Part shown: piece by piece, positions 1 to 11,826 of the stretch | How the letters are laid out: the number at the start of each line of letters is the position of its first letter | Position numbering within the stretch: position 1 is the first letter of the stretch | NCBI GenBank assembly: GCA_013396915.1 | Contig: VWZL01000442.1 | Location: forward strand, 186,364 to 250,363 | Direction: 5' to 3' | DNA length: 64,000 nt | From: Stercorarius parasiticus | Taxonomy: Eukaryota > Chordata > Aves > Charadriiformes > Stercorariidae | Notes under the pieces: generated by a model | Database searches by the model: none | Told to the model about the DNA's origin: nothing | Seen by the model: the letters and a program-made list of their open reading frames with translations, nothing else | Program-made: the position numbers and the translations under genes

Positions 1-975
1 GTTAGACAGCAACAGTCAGCAGCAGTTCAGTTTCCTGAGTCTGCAGTAGATCTTTTTTTCCAGGAGTGGAGAATGAGAAAAATATTAAATACTGACTGCA
101 GATATTTATTCTATCCAGGGAACTGGTACCTACCTTTAGCTGCTGGCAGTGTCTCATTTCCTTCAGGACAGACAGTATATAACAGTGGGTTTTCATTCCC
201 TCACCCTGGAAGAATTGATCTATTATGAACTTGGGTGATTATATTGAAACAGTTGAGTAAACTGTAGACGCTTGACATATATTGAGAGTGGATCGCAGCG
301 TCAAAAGGTTTGGGAAACACTCTGGCCTTTAGATTTCTCTTGGAAAGTGTGCAAGCCCCCTTTTTTGCCTACCTTTCTCACTAGCACCACTTAGATGTCT
401 CAGGACACAATAGATAACTTCACTTTTCTACACTGGTGCACAGCATTCCTTGAGATGTCAGGGAGACAAAATCCCTGAGTTTGTCTCAGGGCTGGGGCTG
501 AGTGGGGCTGGGGACCTGCCTCACTTGCGGCACGATCAGGTCAGTACTGGGACACCAGAGCACAATGGACAGGGGATAGTCCTTCTCTGACCCATGACCC
601 TTCCAGAGAAGGAAGCTAAGGTTGGGAAGGGCATCATGCCATTGTTGTGACTACTTCACAGTCATAGGGTTCCTGGTGAGCATTTTATCCTAGGCAAATT
701 GAGGGAAATGAGAAAACTACAAAAAGTAACTAGATAATATAGGAACTGCTTTCTTAATAGGGATGTAAAACAACCTGGACACTATGTTGAAAACAACTTT
801 GCTTTGCCTGAGGGAGGTGCTGTGCCTTGCAATTCTATACAAACACACTTGCTGATGATCATATCGCTAAGATATTGTAATGCTGCTTCCTTACACCTCT
901 CTCTGATGAATTTAGAGTATATGGTGCTACAAGAAGAAAGCAGACTAAAGCCTTTGGCTCCACTGCCTGAGTGCG
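1..975. other. Unique non-coding sequence, left edge
   Basis: I see no gene here. The open frames are short, have no recognisable domain and overlap on both strands. The only distinct structure is a G-rich cluster at 489-513, listed separately. The rest is ordinary mixed-composition sequence of intron or intergenic type. Confidence 0.6.
489..513 (+). other. G-quadruplex motif
   Basis: Four runs of three to four guanines on the plus strand, separated by loops of 2, 6 and 2 bases, fit the canonical rule of four G3+ runs with 1-7 base loops. It stands out in an otherwise AT-rich stretch. Whether it folds in the cell, and whether it marks a regulatory site, cannot be told from sequence. Confidence 0.6.
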
Positions 976-1033
976 TATATATATATGTACACACATATAT
1001 AACATATATATAAAAAAAAAAAGAATATATATA
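976..1033. repeat. AT-rich microsatellite with A-tract
   Basis: Runs of TA dinucleotides broken by GTACACACAT and an A11-type tract. It is a simple repeat that is probably length-variable. It interrupts the minus-strand open stretch to its right and produces meaningless tyrosine/isoleucine-rich translations on both strands. Confidence 0.85.
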
Positions 1034-1340
1034 ACCTTGTGCTCCTGAATCAGACCCAGGATGTCTGTGAGCAAAAGCAGCTGCTGCTACTGCTTCTCCT
1101 GCAGCTGGTTGACACTCTGGGCCTGTAAGGTGAGCAGTGACTGCTGGAGACTGCATTGCATCTGTGGCACCAGATGTTTCACCAGTGGTGGGTGAAAAGC
1201 TTTCAGAAGAGGAGGATCATCTCCAAGCTCTCTTCTGGGACCTGATGCCCTCTTTGTCATCAAGGCATGGCCAGTTAAAGGGCAGAGGACACCATTGCTG
1301 CCCCAGCTAGGACCTATTCCATGGGTGCTACTACCCATTT
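1034..1340 (-). other. Unidentified minus-strand open stretch with one stop
   Basis: Reading leftwards from about 1338, one frame stays open for 83 codons, meets a single TAG near 1087-1089, and continues in the same frame through a leucine/glutamine-rich stretch (LQAQSVNQLQEKQ, stop, QQLLLLTDILGLIQ) until the AT repeat. The heptad-like spacing of L and Q suggests a coiled-coil tail, such as occurs at the end of some transposon-derived DNA-binding proteins, and the stop is one change away from CAG. I do not recognise the protein. It could be a decayed coding remnant or chance; CAG/CTG-rich DNA gives L/Q-rich frames easily. Confidence 0.25.
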
Positions 1341-4300
1341 ATCTCACAGGGCTGCTCATCTGGTGTCCTCATAGACCAGTAAGGGACTTTCTGGGCAGTC
1401 TTGAAATAGTGTATAAAGTTCAGGGCTCTCTATTGCAGGGGAGATATGTACCCTCTTTTCAGGAAATACAGGATAATTTTTGGAGTGCAGGTTAGTAAAT
1501 GGGAGATGTTGCATTCCTCCTGCATCCAGGCTTACCACCCATGAAAGGTTTAACTGTGCCTTTTCTCCTTCTCTCCAGTGTAGAGTTGGAATATACACTT
1601 AGTCAGCTCCATGGAAGACAATAGAGATTATACAAAAGCTTGAATGCAAGTGTACCCAACCCACACAAGATAATTGAAGCCTGCTCTTCCTTACAGTCTC
1701 TGCTGGGATGAGCCTTGCTAGCCACACTGGAATAGTGGAGAAAGAAATCTGCACTGATTATATGCCCAATTTTTCACAACCTTAGTCAGTGGCTGTGGTA
1801 ACTGGATAGGAGCCTGGTATGAGTAGGGTGTGCATCCATACTTCCTTCAGTAAGATAAAGCAGTGGTGCTTAAATTAAAAATGTCAGATTAGAATTCCTG
1901 AACTATAGGAAAAATAAAATAATTTGAAAATGTTGTTCTCTTAAATTAAGGAATTCTGACTCTTTCCCTTCTACTTCTTCTCTTTCCCCCCACAAGAAGA
2001 TCAAGAGCTCTTTTCCTCATAGATAGTCACTGTTGCTACCACTTTGCCTCTGATTTACTCCCTTCACAGCCTTCGACAGCCACCTCTCTTCATCACATCA
2101 TTCCCTATACCGCACTGTGGCTTGGGGCTTTTACTTTCTTTTTCACTGTCTTCTTCCCAGTTTCCAAGGCACACCTCCCCTACACAAGTGCCTTTGTTTC
2201 AGTATGCTGCCAATAGACCACCCTCCGTGCCTCACAGGGCACTGCTCTACAGGACTGTATCAGTGTCAGGACCCTTATTCTTCTTTCACACTTGGCAGTG
2301 AGCTCAGTGACACACAACCTTATTCTTTAATCACCTATGACTCTGTCAAGAAGTACATTGACATCTTTGGTGAGAAAAGTGGTGTATTGCACCTCTTCGC
2401 CAGGAAATTTCCAGACTGAGGTGACCGGCTGTGCTTTCTTCTGTGTAGAGATTATTTCCCCAGTTCAGATTTCCGTCTCTTCCTTTCCCCTAACTGCACT
2501 CAACTGGCATATTAGTCTGCAACTCTAAGTAGACACCAGAAAACAGTACCAGAGACATAAATTTAGCCATCCAGTCGTGGATGAGTATATGTTCATAACA
2601 CAAAAACCCTCAAATTTTAGCACGGCAGCTTGCAACACTCAAGATGAGGCCCAAGGCAAAACCAGCACAGACTGCACAAAGAATAAAGGTATGGGAGGCA
2701 GTATGGTCCACAAGATAAATAATCTGTTGGGACTAATATGAAAAGGTGGAGGGAGATGGTCCTTAATTACTCTTCCTGAAAGGAGCCACCTGTGGGTTGA
2801 GCACAGTGTGTTCCCATTAGAGAGTGAGCACAGTGAGAGCAGGACACCTGCTTCACTGATGTCTGGAACCAGATCGTTTCTCCTCTGCCAAGACCGAGAC
2901 CTGAAACAGTATGGGGCAGCTGAGGACAGCAGAGGGATTTGAATCAAGCTAGTTCCAGATGAAGCTGTTAGGTTAGACACGGGGCACTAACAGAGCAGCA
3001 AACAACAATAAATCATGAGCACTGGAATCATCTGCCGGAGCTGAGCTGTGCACTCAGCCATTCTTCAGGCTCTGAGTCTCAATGTGTCTTCCCAAAGGCT
3101 TGCAATTGCTTAACCTTTGATGCCCATCAGTCTTTGTACTGTAGGTACACTGATGCTGTAGGTGGTAGCCTCTTGGGGGGAGGAGGTGCGAGCATGACCA
3201 TGGTACGCCTTTATTAGCATTAAAGCAAAAAGAAGTGAGAAACAGCATTAGGGATTTATGAATGTTAGCTTCACCCTATCCAGGGAGTTGATTAATGTCC
3301 TAATTATCTCAACACAGCAGGATTCTTCTAGGAGTCTCCCTCCTGCAGCTGAATAGCTTTCACAGTATTTCAAGGTTTCCTGTTTATTTCTGGAATTTAA
3401 AATTAAATTTTTTTCCTTCTCTCCAGGAGGAGGGCAAAAACCTAAAATGTATGCTGAATACAGAAGGTCCCCATATACATTCCATAATTCTTCTAATCGT
3501 TCTGCCACTGAGGTCTGAGATGGGTAACAGAGGTTTTTCTGAAATACTCATCCTATTTTCTTCCCTTATTTAAAAAATAGGCGGGTTTCCCTTCGAAGAC
3601 ATTTCACCAGTTCCTTACTAGTCCTAAGATTTAAGCTTGAAGATCTGAACACCTTTTTTGTTTTTTATATCAACAGTGGAATCATACACCAAAAAGATTT
3701 AGCAATCATGGGAAGCAGCCAGTCTGGGTTTTCCTTTCTTTCACATTGGCATGCATGGTACTTCATTGTTGTAATTTCTAGCTTCAACATTCACATTATT
3801 GTTTTGGCATTATGAAGCCTTTTTCTAAAGTTTTCATTGCACTTTCCTGGACAGGGCACAGGAAACTGCCAAAGAAAAATACAGTCCTTGAAAAGAAAGT
3901 AATGGAATATACCAGCTGGGATTACAGGAGTAATGAAAACATCTGACTTTACCTTTTTAAGGATGAGGGCCAATTACTATATTTTTTTGTTTGTTTTAAG
4001 CAACTCTGCTGTAGGCTTATCTTCAGGGCTTTTTTTCACTTCGAATGAGACAAAGTGAGAGTCCAGCAATCAAATTTGCCTCTGTCATAGATGAAGTTGT
4101 ACAGTCCTGAAGAGAACTGAACATGACTGTAAGCCTTTCATGTGTTAGATTGATTGCTCCAAACTACTTATGGTTCCGGAAAACAAGTAAAGCAAACATT
4201 AAGTTCTTGAAATATTAATTTTGGGTTTTTTTAATTGATAATAGTGTTCACTGAGGTTTTAATCTAATTTGAAATACAATGCCAAAACAATCCCTCCAAT
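1341..4300. other. Unique sequence, no gene seen
   Basis: Nothing here supports a gene. Several open frames of 60-113 codons occur on both strands (for example minus 2639-2980), but none shows a domain, and they sit in sequence with no consistent codon bias. There is no repeat I recognise. Confidence 0.55.
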
Positions 4301-4301
4301 T

Positions 4302-4378
4302 AAAAAACAAAACAAAAGAAAAAAAAAAACAAAAAAAACCCAAAAACCACCAACACAACCCCCCCTATTTTTTTTTGT
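4302..4378. repeat. A/C-rich low-complexity tract
   Basis: A-runs broken by single C or G bases, then a C6 run and a T9 run. It has simple-repeat character and could be the decayed tail of an old insertion, but no body of an element is visible beside it. Confidence 0.7.
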
Positions 4379-6443
4379 ACAAAAAGGTACAGAATTAGAA
4401 TTTCTCATCTTGAACATATTTGGCCCATGTTTTTTCTGAAATCTGGTTTTACTGAGTACAATAATCACGTGTAGGATTATTAATCACTTTAAGATTACTG
4501 ACCACTTATCACTGCTAATCACTAATATTTATTTTGATAGTGTCTTCAGAATTATAATTTTAAAAATGCTCGATTGATGAATATTGGCACCACCCTTGAC
4601 TCTACTCTTTTCACAGCAGACTGACTAGAGGAACTCAGAAAAGTATAAAGGCAGCTTAAGAAGCTGGTCTGGGGATTATTGCAGTAGTTACTGACAGCAA
4701 AATCGATCTAGATCTTAGGTCTCTGGTTACTTCTGAAGTTGATAGTACATGGGTGTCTGAATGGCCAGAGACATCTGCTCACTGTAGTTTATCTTTCAGC
4801 TACCTCTCTTTCCAGAGATGTTTTTAGAGGTACCCTTTCTGTTCTTAGAGGTACCCTGAACCCTTTCAAAACCAGTCCTGTATTTGGATTAGCCCCTCGA
4901 TGGTTTGCTCAATAAATCATAAATATCCTCTTTTTCACTGTGAAGCCCAGTTTCCTCTAACATAGCTTCAGTTTCCTTGAGGGTTATTCCTTTCTCACTA
5001 CTCCTTCATTTTCCATCCCCCAAGTTGTTTTTACATTTGTCAGTGTGGCACTGCTGATTAAGAGATCTCTTGTGAATCTAGCATGGAAGCAGCCTCTATA
5101 ACTCCCCCATTTAACAACCATAAGATTATTCTTAAAAATTACTGTCCATATTTGGCATTATAACCAGCAAAAAGTGGAATTCATTCTTCTGTAGTCTGCA
5201 TGTTTATAGTGCAACAGAAGCTGCAGTACAGCTTGATCCTGTGATCATTCCTGCCTATCCTTGACCATATGTATGGAACAGCACAGCTGTCTATGTGCAA
5301 TTTTATGCAAAGTAGTAAGAGGAAAAAAGATTGCATTTCTAGCTCCAGCAGCATCATGGCCATCATTACCGATAGCAAAGGTTTTCATTCAAACACATTG
5401 AAGGTCCACTGAAAAGAATACAGTGATGAAATTTAGACGGAGTTTGGACAAATATTGATTCAAGCAGACAGATTCAGGCTACATCCACCAAAGGCATCCT
5501 AGAAAGGACAAAGCCATGACAGACAAAGAGCAACTCACTACACACAACCCTTTCAAAAAGACTGCTAACTGAAAGCAAGATGCTCTGAAGGCATCTGTAA
5601 CAGACCATCGCAATGAGAATGAGAATGTAAAAGGCTTAGGGAGCAGACACCAACAAAAACATGCAAAGTTAATGACTCAGCTACAGCCTTGAAGATTGGG
5701 AGATGGTGAAAACTGACTGACTGCTTAGAGCCGCATCAGAGTAAAAGCCTTTTTGTAACACTTTGCCTTTTTATAAGTTTTCCCGTTTTATAAGCTCTAC
5801 ATGTTCTGTTTGAATATGACATGTTCTGTCATGATAGGCAGAATTTATGATTCCCCAAATCTTCCTAGCTCCAGGACAAGTCTCTATCAGGTTATGAGGA
5901 GGAGCTCTTGGTTGATTCTTGCTGCAAGTGTACTATACATCATCCGATTGTCAAATCAAGAGGCCTCTGCAGCCCCAATAATGCCCTTTTTCTTACCATG
6001 TCATCAGGTAGTGCCAGCCATAGCCTGGAAAGTAACGAAGGGATAATACAGGCTTCAGACTGCTGGTTTAATGCTATGGAACTGGGCCAGAGGAGGCATG
6101 CAAATGTCTGCAGCATTAGCTAAACAGAAATATTCTTTGGCATGTGGCTGGGAATTGTTTTGGAGAAATCAGTTGCATCAAACTAGGGATAGGGTTTGTT
6201 CTAACCATTTAAATTTATAGATAGTCGCCTTTCTAATAGCCAAGAGTTGGACACTGTTTAATTTACTAGTTTAGGAAGAGGTGGATCATCTCTAATTCTC
6301 TGTGAATACTTGATTTTCTTTGTAACTGACACACGATGGTAACTGGTGAGACAAATCCTATGGTATCATGGATTAAATGTCTTCTCACCTGCTAAAAACA
6401 AGAACTACTTGTTGGTTTGAATTTAAAATGTGTTTTTGTGAAT

Positions 6444-6462
6444 ATTCATTATTCTAATGAAT
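6444..6462. repeat. Perfect inverted repeat with two TAAT cores
   Basis: ATTCATTA and TAATGAAT are exact reverse complements separated by TTC. Each arm holds a TAAT homeodomain core, facing outward. Paired-type and other homeodomain proteins bind paired TAAT cores, so this could be a dimer site, but no conservation data are available. Confidence 0.5.
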
Positions 6463-6496
6463 ACCTTGGATATTACTTTTCCCCTTTGTGTAAAAA

Positions 6497-6517
6497 GCTT
6501 ATAATGGTTTTATAAGC
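6497..6517. repeat. Perfect inverted repeat
   Basis: GCTTATAA and TTATAAGC are exact reverse complements around a 5-base spacer (TGGTT). It lies 34 bases to the right of the TAAT-containing inverted repeat. Confidence 0.5.
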
Positions 6518-7059
6518 AATTTGTCATTTTGAGTCCCTGTTTGGTATGAGAATGGTGTATGGTGCCAGACATGATAATTCTGCATGATAAGCATGCAGAT
6601 TGCTGCAGAATCTCTTTACCGTAGCACAGGAGCTGTATAACATTTCACACCCAAAATAAGAAGATGAGAATTCTGCCTCCCATCAGCAATCTGGTTATCA
6701 GAAATTAAACCTTAATTCAACAAAAAAATGCATGTAAGTAGATTTTTTACAGTTTAGTATGACTGCCGACATGATTAAAGTTTAGGAATGTGCATTAGTA
6801 TACTGCTGAACCAGGGCCATAGGAGATGTGATGGGACTTCCTTGCTTATCTGCCTTTATATATACAAATACAGTAGTCTCTTCAGGACTTGTTTGGTCTG
6901 CTTAACACGAAAGAGAGGTTAAATTCCCAGACTACAGACATTTTGTTTTGGAGTAAACCAAACCTTATTACCTGAGATCTTGCAATAATTAAAATGTGTA
7001 TCAAATGTGCAAACAGCTCTTTTTTTTTTCTCCTTTCCCTCCAAATGCCTGAATTGGTT

Positions 7060-7500
7060 AAGCAATGTTTCTGTACTTTAATTGACAGTAGAAATCTATG
7101 AGACTGCCTTCATTTGGCTTTCAGCTGTTTACTTTGCGTCAGTAAAATCCATACACTTTAAAGGAGATCTCAACTATAATTAAAAGTGTTATTGAACTAA
7201 ACACAATTACCAATGTTTATCTCATTATGTAACGCTGCTGGCACAAAAAGCGGAATTCAAACTTGCTCTCCTTTTGGCATTATTGTTTTGCAGAGTTTAA
7301 AACAATGCCTGTAATTCAATCAGGTAACGATAATTACTGCTGTCAATCCTTGGGAAAACTTGGTACCCCTGAAGTTCATATGTTTCAGCTAAACTAGCTA
7401 TTACAGCATGTTGAATTCTGAAACGCACAGACCTGGGAAACTGCAGCCATTGGTATTTTTCTCTAGTATATCTTCCACTGGAATTTGACATACTGCATTT
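7060..7500. promoter_or_regulatory. Candidate conserved non-coding element
   Basis: This stretch has even composition, no simple repeats, and a high density of homeodomain-like AT motifs (TAATTA, GATAATTACT, CTGTCAATC) mixed with GC-containing blocks. That is the texture of many vertebrate developmental enhancers. The call rests on pattern only. Short open frames here have no domain. Alignment to other birds and mammals would settle it. Confidence 0.25.
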
Positions 7501-7835
7501 TTATTTATTTATACCGAAAGACGAATACAGGTAATTTTCTGGCTGCTAGAAATGTTTAACTGAATTTTGCAATGTGATATGATATATATATAATACCGTA
7601 TGATGGGTGAACTTCTTTTGAGTTCCAGATATCCATAGAAAAAACTAAGTGATATATTGTATAGGAACAAGTCAGGTGCCTATGCAAGACTTTCCTCTTT
7701 CCTCTTTTATTTATAATGCCAAGAATTATAACAGATATTAGATATAGGTAAAATACATAAAGCGTTCCTCTAAATGGGTAATGTTTGATTTTCAGGCAAG
7801 TTTATTGCATCTTGAATCTCAAGTGACTGTCCAGT
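7501..7835. other. Unique AT-rich sequence
   Basis: I see no gene. A short ATATATATA run lies near 7580-7593. The rest is unremarkable. Confidence 0.55.
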
Positions 7836-7874
7836 GACACATGTCCCGGACACATGTCTGGGACATATGTCCCA
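7836..7874. repeat. Three tandem 13-base units with E-box cores
   Basis: GACACATGTCCCG, GACACATGTCTGG and GACATATGTCCCA lie head to tail without spacer. Each unit is nearly palindromic and contains a CANNTG E-box (CACATG, CACATG, CATATG); the third carries the perfect 12-base palindrome GGACATATGTCC, which starts on the last base of unit two. The 13-base period would not put the sites on exactly the same helix face. It may be a small regulatory cluster or just a young tandem duplication. Confidence 0.65.
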
Positions 7875-9683
7875 GAACTTCTGTGGAGACACCTTTTGCA
7901 GAGGACCATCCTGATGGGGACCAGTAAGCTTTAGTGACCAGCAATCTCTTCTCCCCACTCTGTTCCAGTGTTCAGTGCTGTCCTGCCTCACCCCAGATTT
8001 CCTACTCCATGATTTTACCTCCCCTGTGCAACTGGGATGTTCCAGCAGCACTCTGCAGCCCGTACAGCCCTCATTACACCCCTTTCCCATGCTACTGGCC
8101 TGTTGTACAGCGGTGCCAGGCACAGGGCTGATTAGGACCTGGGTGGACCAAAGGTATTCCCCGTAAGTGAGCATTTCAGTTGTCTTTCTGTGCTGTCATT
8201 TGGCAGGTGAATCAAATGCACTTCCATTCATCAAAACTGTGAGATCTTGAGTCAGACTTAAGACACAGTCTTGAGTCTTACCTCATGGGAACCCTGGATT
8301 GCATTGCACACCAGCACAAATACTGGCAACTAGCAGACTTTGTCCAGACATGAGAAAGTAACAGACAAATTATGTCTCCCATCTTTCTCAAATATTTCTC
8401 TCATTTATTTCTCTTGTATTTCTCAAAAGTTTTACTTTCTCTCAAGGAGGTGCTGATTTTTGTCCCTGGGGTTCTCAGTCCTGAAAACGGTATGTACGTC
8501 TTCACAGCTCTAACAGACCTAAAAGGTGTCTCCTACAGAGTGGAATTTATGAAAGAAATAAGCAGTTCTTATCTAGTTGTTCATGGTGCAGTAAGGACTG
8601 GGGTTGAAAGAGTGTGTTTCCTCTGGTGATGAATATCACAATTTCCTTTTTATGAAAGAGATACCTTTAGATAACCATTATATAAAAAAGTAATTGCAAC
8701 TATTATGAACTCAGTCAGCTGCAGCAAAGTAGATTTACTTGATTCTACTGAATTAATAGCTAAGCTCAAAACACTGCAAGTTCAAGAAAAATGAATACTG
8801 ATGGGAAGAAATAATTTGAGAACAAATAGTGGCGTGTTGAACACTGGCAATTATACATACTGCAGAAAGTTTTCTCACTAGTTACTGACACACTCCAAAA
8901 CAAGCAAGTGTCTCTGTGCTGTGTTAGCAATGACACTGGATTTCATGGGCCAACCACTGCATGAGAAAATAATTTTTAAGAGAGAAACCATTCTTGGCTC
9001 AGAGTCAGTAGTAGCCTTGAATTGGAGCAGCTGTAAGATAGATAGGTCATTCTATTTTTATGACTTATGTATCCCCAGAGCTGTGCAGACACAGGGATCC
9101 TTATTAAAGGATCTTTGTTAACATGTCTCAACTGGCTATATTAATTGCTGTATATTGTGCAAAGGGTGGACAATCACTGTGAGCTGAAATCTTCAGAAAT
9201 GCCCGCATCGTTTCTCACTGTATCTTATTTTCTTCATGTACAAGCAGTACAACAGCCCTACAAATGAGGAAAAGATAAATCTGCAACTTGTGATGAGGGG
9301 CAGCCCTGAATGGCAGATCTGAGCTGCAGATCTCTGTGAGAAGCTGCTATATCTTACTCTTTGTGCTTCGTCACCATCACCAAAGCTGAAGCAGTCTCAG
9401 CAGCTTCTGATGCCATGAATATTTGTGCGCATAGTTTCAAAACCATTATTATCACAAAATGCTGTAGTGACAGTTCTTACCCTGGGAGCGTGTAGACACT
9501 ATCATCATGATCTGTCAAACCATCTTCAGATATATTGTGTTTCCAGTCTCTTGGAGAAATGTGGAAATGTTATTTTGGGGGTCGCTGGAGATATCAAAAC
9601 AGTATGTCACAGTTGGAAATGCTTCTTGCTAGAGCATCAATTCTATGTATTTACTTTCATGTGTGGCACTGGGGATCTGATTA
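7875..9683. other. Unique sequence, no gene seen
   Basis: About 7,880-8,170 is somewhat richer in G+C than its surroundings and has open frames on both strands (up to 134 codons on the minus strand), none with a recognisable domain. The remainder is AT-rich and featureless to me. Confidence 0.5.
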
Positions 9684-9696
9684 TTTTTTTTTTTTT
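9684..9696. repeat. T13 homopolymer
   Basis: A run of thirteen T bases. No LINE or SINE body can be seen next to it on either side. Confidence 0.8.
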
Positions 9697-11788
9697 GACA
9701 CGGGATTTCCTGAGCAAGTCCTGTGCCCACTTAAACTTTTATTTTTCCATTTTCAAATGTCTCTGCATTATGTAGTGCTCATTGAACCCTTCTTCACAGT
9801 CAATTTGAGAAATTATACAAAGTATTTAACATCAGGGAACAATCATATTTCTCATATTTAATCACACATTAATCATACTAATTTGCAGGTGGATTCTGAC
9901 CATCCCTTTTTCAGATCCCATTTAGATACACTACTATTAAATATGTAACGAAGGCTCTGCTTTATTTGGGACTCACTATCCTGCCTGGTTTACGGTCCTG
10001 CGGTTGCCATTAGTTGTTTATGAAATATGCGTTATCGTCACATAAGATTTTGGGGTCTCAGAGGTTATTCATACAGCAGTCATTCACTCCCTGTGAAAAT
10101 GATAAGTAAATAAATCAGCATTCAAGAAGTTTAGGATGATGCGCCTCTTGGGGGGGAAAGGGATTTTAATAGTATTTTTATTTGCAACAAAAATGTCACT
10201 TTGAAAGGGGGATTAATCTGTAACCAAAGCATTACAATTAACTAGCGCTCAGAGTGATTCCTTTTGAAATTCAGTAGAGGGAATGTTAAAATATCAGCAG
10301 AAAGCAAATGCAAATCATTTAAAATTTGTTTAAAACAGCCCAATTCTTCCTACCAGTTATAGCAAGTTCTTCTGATATGGGAGGATACGTCAAAAGCCAT
10401 AAATTTTATTTTGCTTCTGTTGCAATGTTTGTTGCAACACTCTCAGAAATTAAACAGAGGATGCAGAAAACAACTTGGTAACCTCAGTACATGGAACGAA
10501 ATAGCATTTGAAACTCTTCTCCCATGCCATTTCCACAGGTTTCTTAGCCTAAACCTCACCTATTATTCTCTTTTCAGCTAAGGGTATTATTTGAGGAGGT
10601 TAAAAAAATTTACAGTTTGTCTTTGGGACTTTACTTTTGTTTAATATATACTGTGGATTTGTGCATTTGCGAGACGCTTGGAGAATTGAAATGAAACACT
10701 TCACTGTGAGAAGATATTGATATCTGGAAGGAAGAACAGTCCCTCTTTGTTTAATGATTATTTATTTTGAGTTTCAGGAAATAATAAGGAAAAAAGAAAG
10801 AAAGGGAAATGGATGGGGTGGTTTGTTTTTTTTTCTCTCTACACAAGTCCTTTCTTAATGACAGAATAAGTACAATAGTATATGCAACAAGGAAGATGTC
10901 ACTTGTTACATTGATATGCACCTTCATTATTTTACTTGTTGCATTTAAACATGTTAATCTTTTAAAGTGAAGGTATATTGCATTAATTGACATTTGTCTA
11001 GGTTTGAGCTAAGAAAAGCAATTGGCTCTGGTTTTCTGTATCAAGTGACTCCGAACTAAAACTAGCAATTCAGTACCGCTTTCCAAAAGAAAAAGAAATG
11101 TTTTCTTCTTTCCCTTTGTTTTCATAAAAAAAACCAAAACAACAATAATTTAAAATAAATAGCTTGAGGTTGATAATAATATTTAAGGGTGGCTTTTCAT
11201 AACTTTCTTCTTTTGCTGTCACAACTTATTATATTTAAATATGTTGCTTTTCATTTTTCTTATTTCTCTTTTTTTGGGGGAGGGGGCAGCTGCTCCATTA
11301 ATTTAATATGAAAATCCTTTCTGAGCCTGCTGAGAAATTGTGAATTCATTACACTAATTGATGCATTGATTAAAAACTTCTTGCTGGAAAATGAAGGCTT
11401 ATTTGAGGTATGCTGTACAATTTGGGACTGTTTGGGGACTGAAAGCTTCATTAAGAGAGAACTGTATTAGCTCTGCCGTGAGGAGGGAAGGTGTCAAAAT
11501 ATAAGAAAAAAATGAACAATAGCAATAAATTGTGGGACCTGAAGACACAATATATAATTATACATCCATAAACCTGACAATTTTGAGACGTGAGACTGAA
11601 AAATTTAATTAATTAGTTGTTGGAGATATTAGAATAAACTCTAACAATATTGCCTGAATTTCTTGTGCAAGCAATCTTTGCCACTTATGTTAGATTTTCT
11701 AGATCTTTTCACTTCTGCTGTTTTGGGTTTTTTTTTCCTGCCCCCATTTGCTCATATTGTACTGTTACTCACATTTCTTCTTTGGCAG
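9697..11788. other. Unique AT-rich sequence with enhancer-like stretches
   Basis: No gene is seen. About 9,950-10,480 and 11,280-11,460 have dense, non-repetitive AT-motif texture (for example CTAATTGATGCATTGATTAA at about 11,354-11,373, which contains TAATTG and TGATTAA homeodomain-like cores). These may be conserved non-coding elements; this is an impression only. A purine-rich stretch lies near 10,785-10,820. Confidence 0.35.
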
Positions 11789-11826
11789 GCAGTATATGGA
11801 AGTGATTGGAGATTTTATGCATTAAG
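11789..11826 (+). other. Candidate short exon (splice-site pair)
   Basis: A good acceptor (pyrimidine-rich tract ending TTCTTCTTTGGCAG) is followed 38 bases later by a donor-like AAG/GTGAGAG, and a second donor-like GAG/GTGAGA follows at 11890. With the longer choice all three frames contain a stop, so a coding exon is unlikely. It could belong to a non-coding RNA or be a chance pairing of splice-like signals, which are common in introns. Confidence 0.2.

Larger units (their letters stand above)
4379..7059. other. Unique sequence with short repeats
   Basis: No gene is seen. A 13-base direct repeat (TTAGAGGTACCCT) occurs at 4824-4836 and 4845-4857. Two perfect inverted repeats lie at 6444-6462 and 6497-6517 and are described separately. 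The rest is AT-rich unique sequence. Confidence 0.55.

Noticed and set aside
7770..8174. 134-codon minus-strand frame
   Set aside because: It includes the tandem E-box units, has no recognised domain, and overlaps two plus-strand open frames of similar quality.
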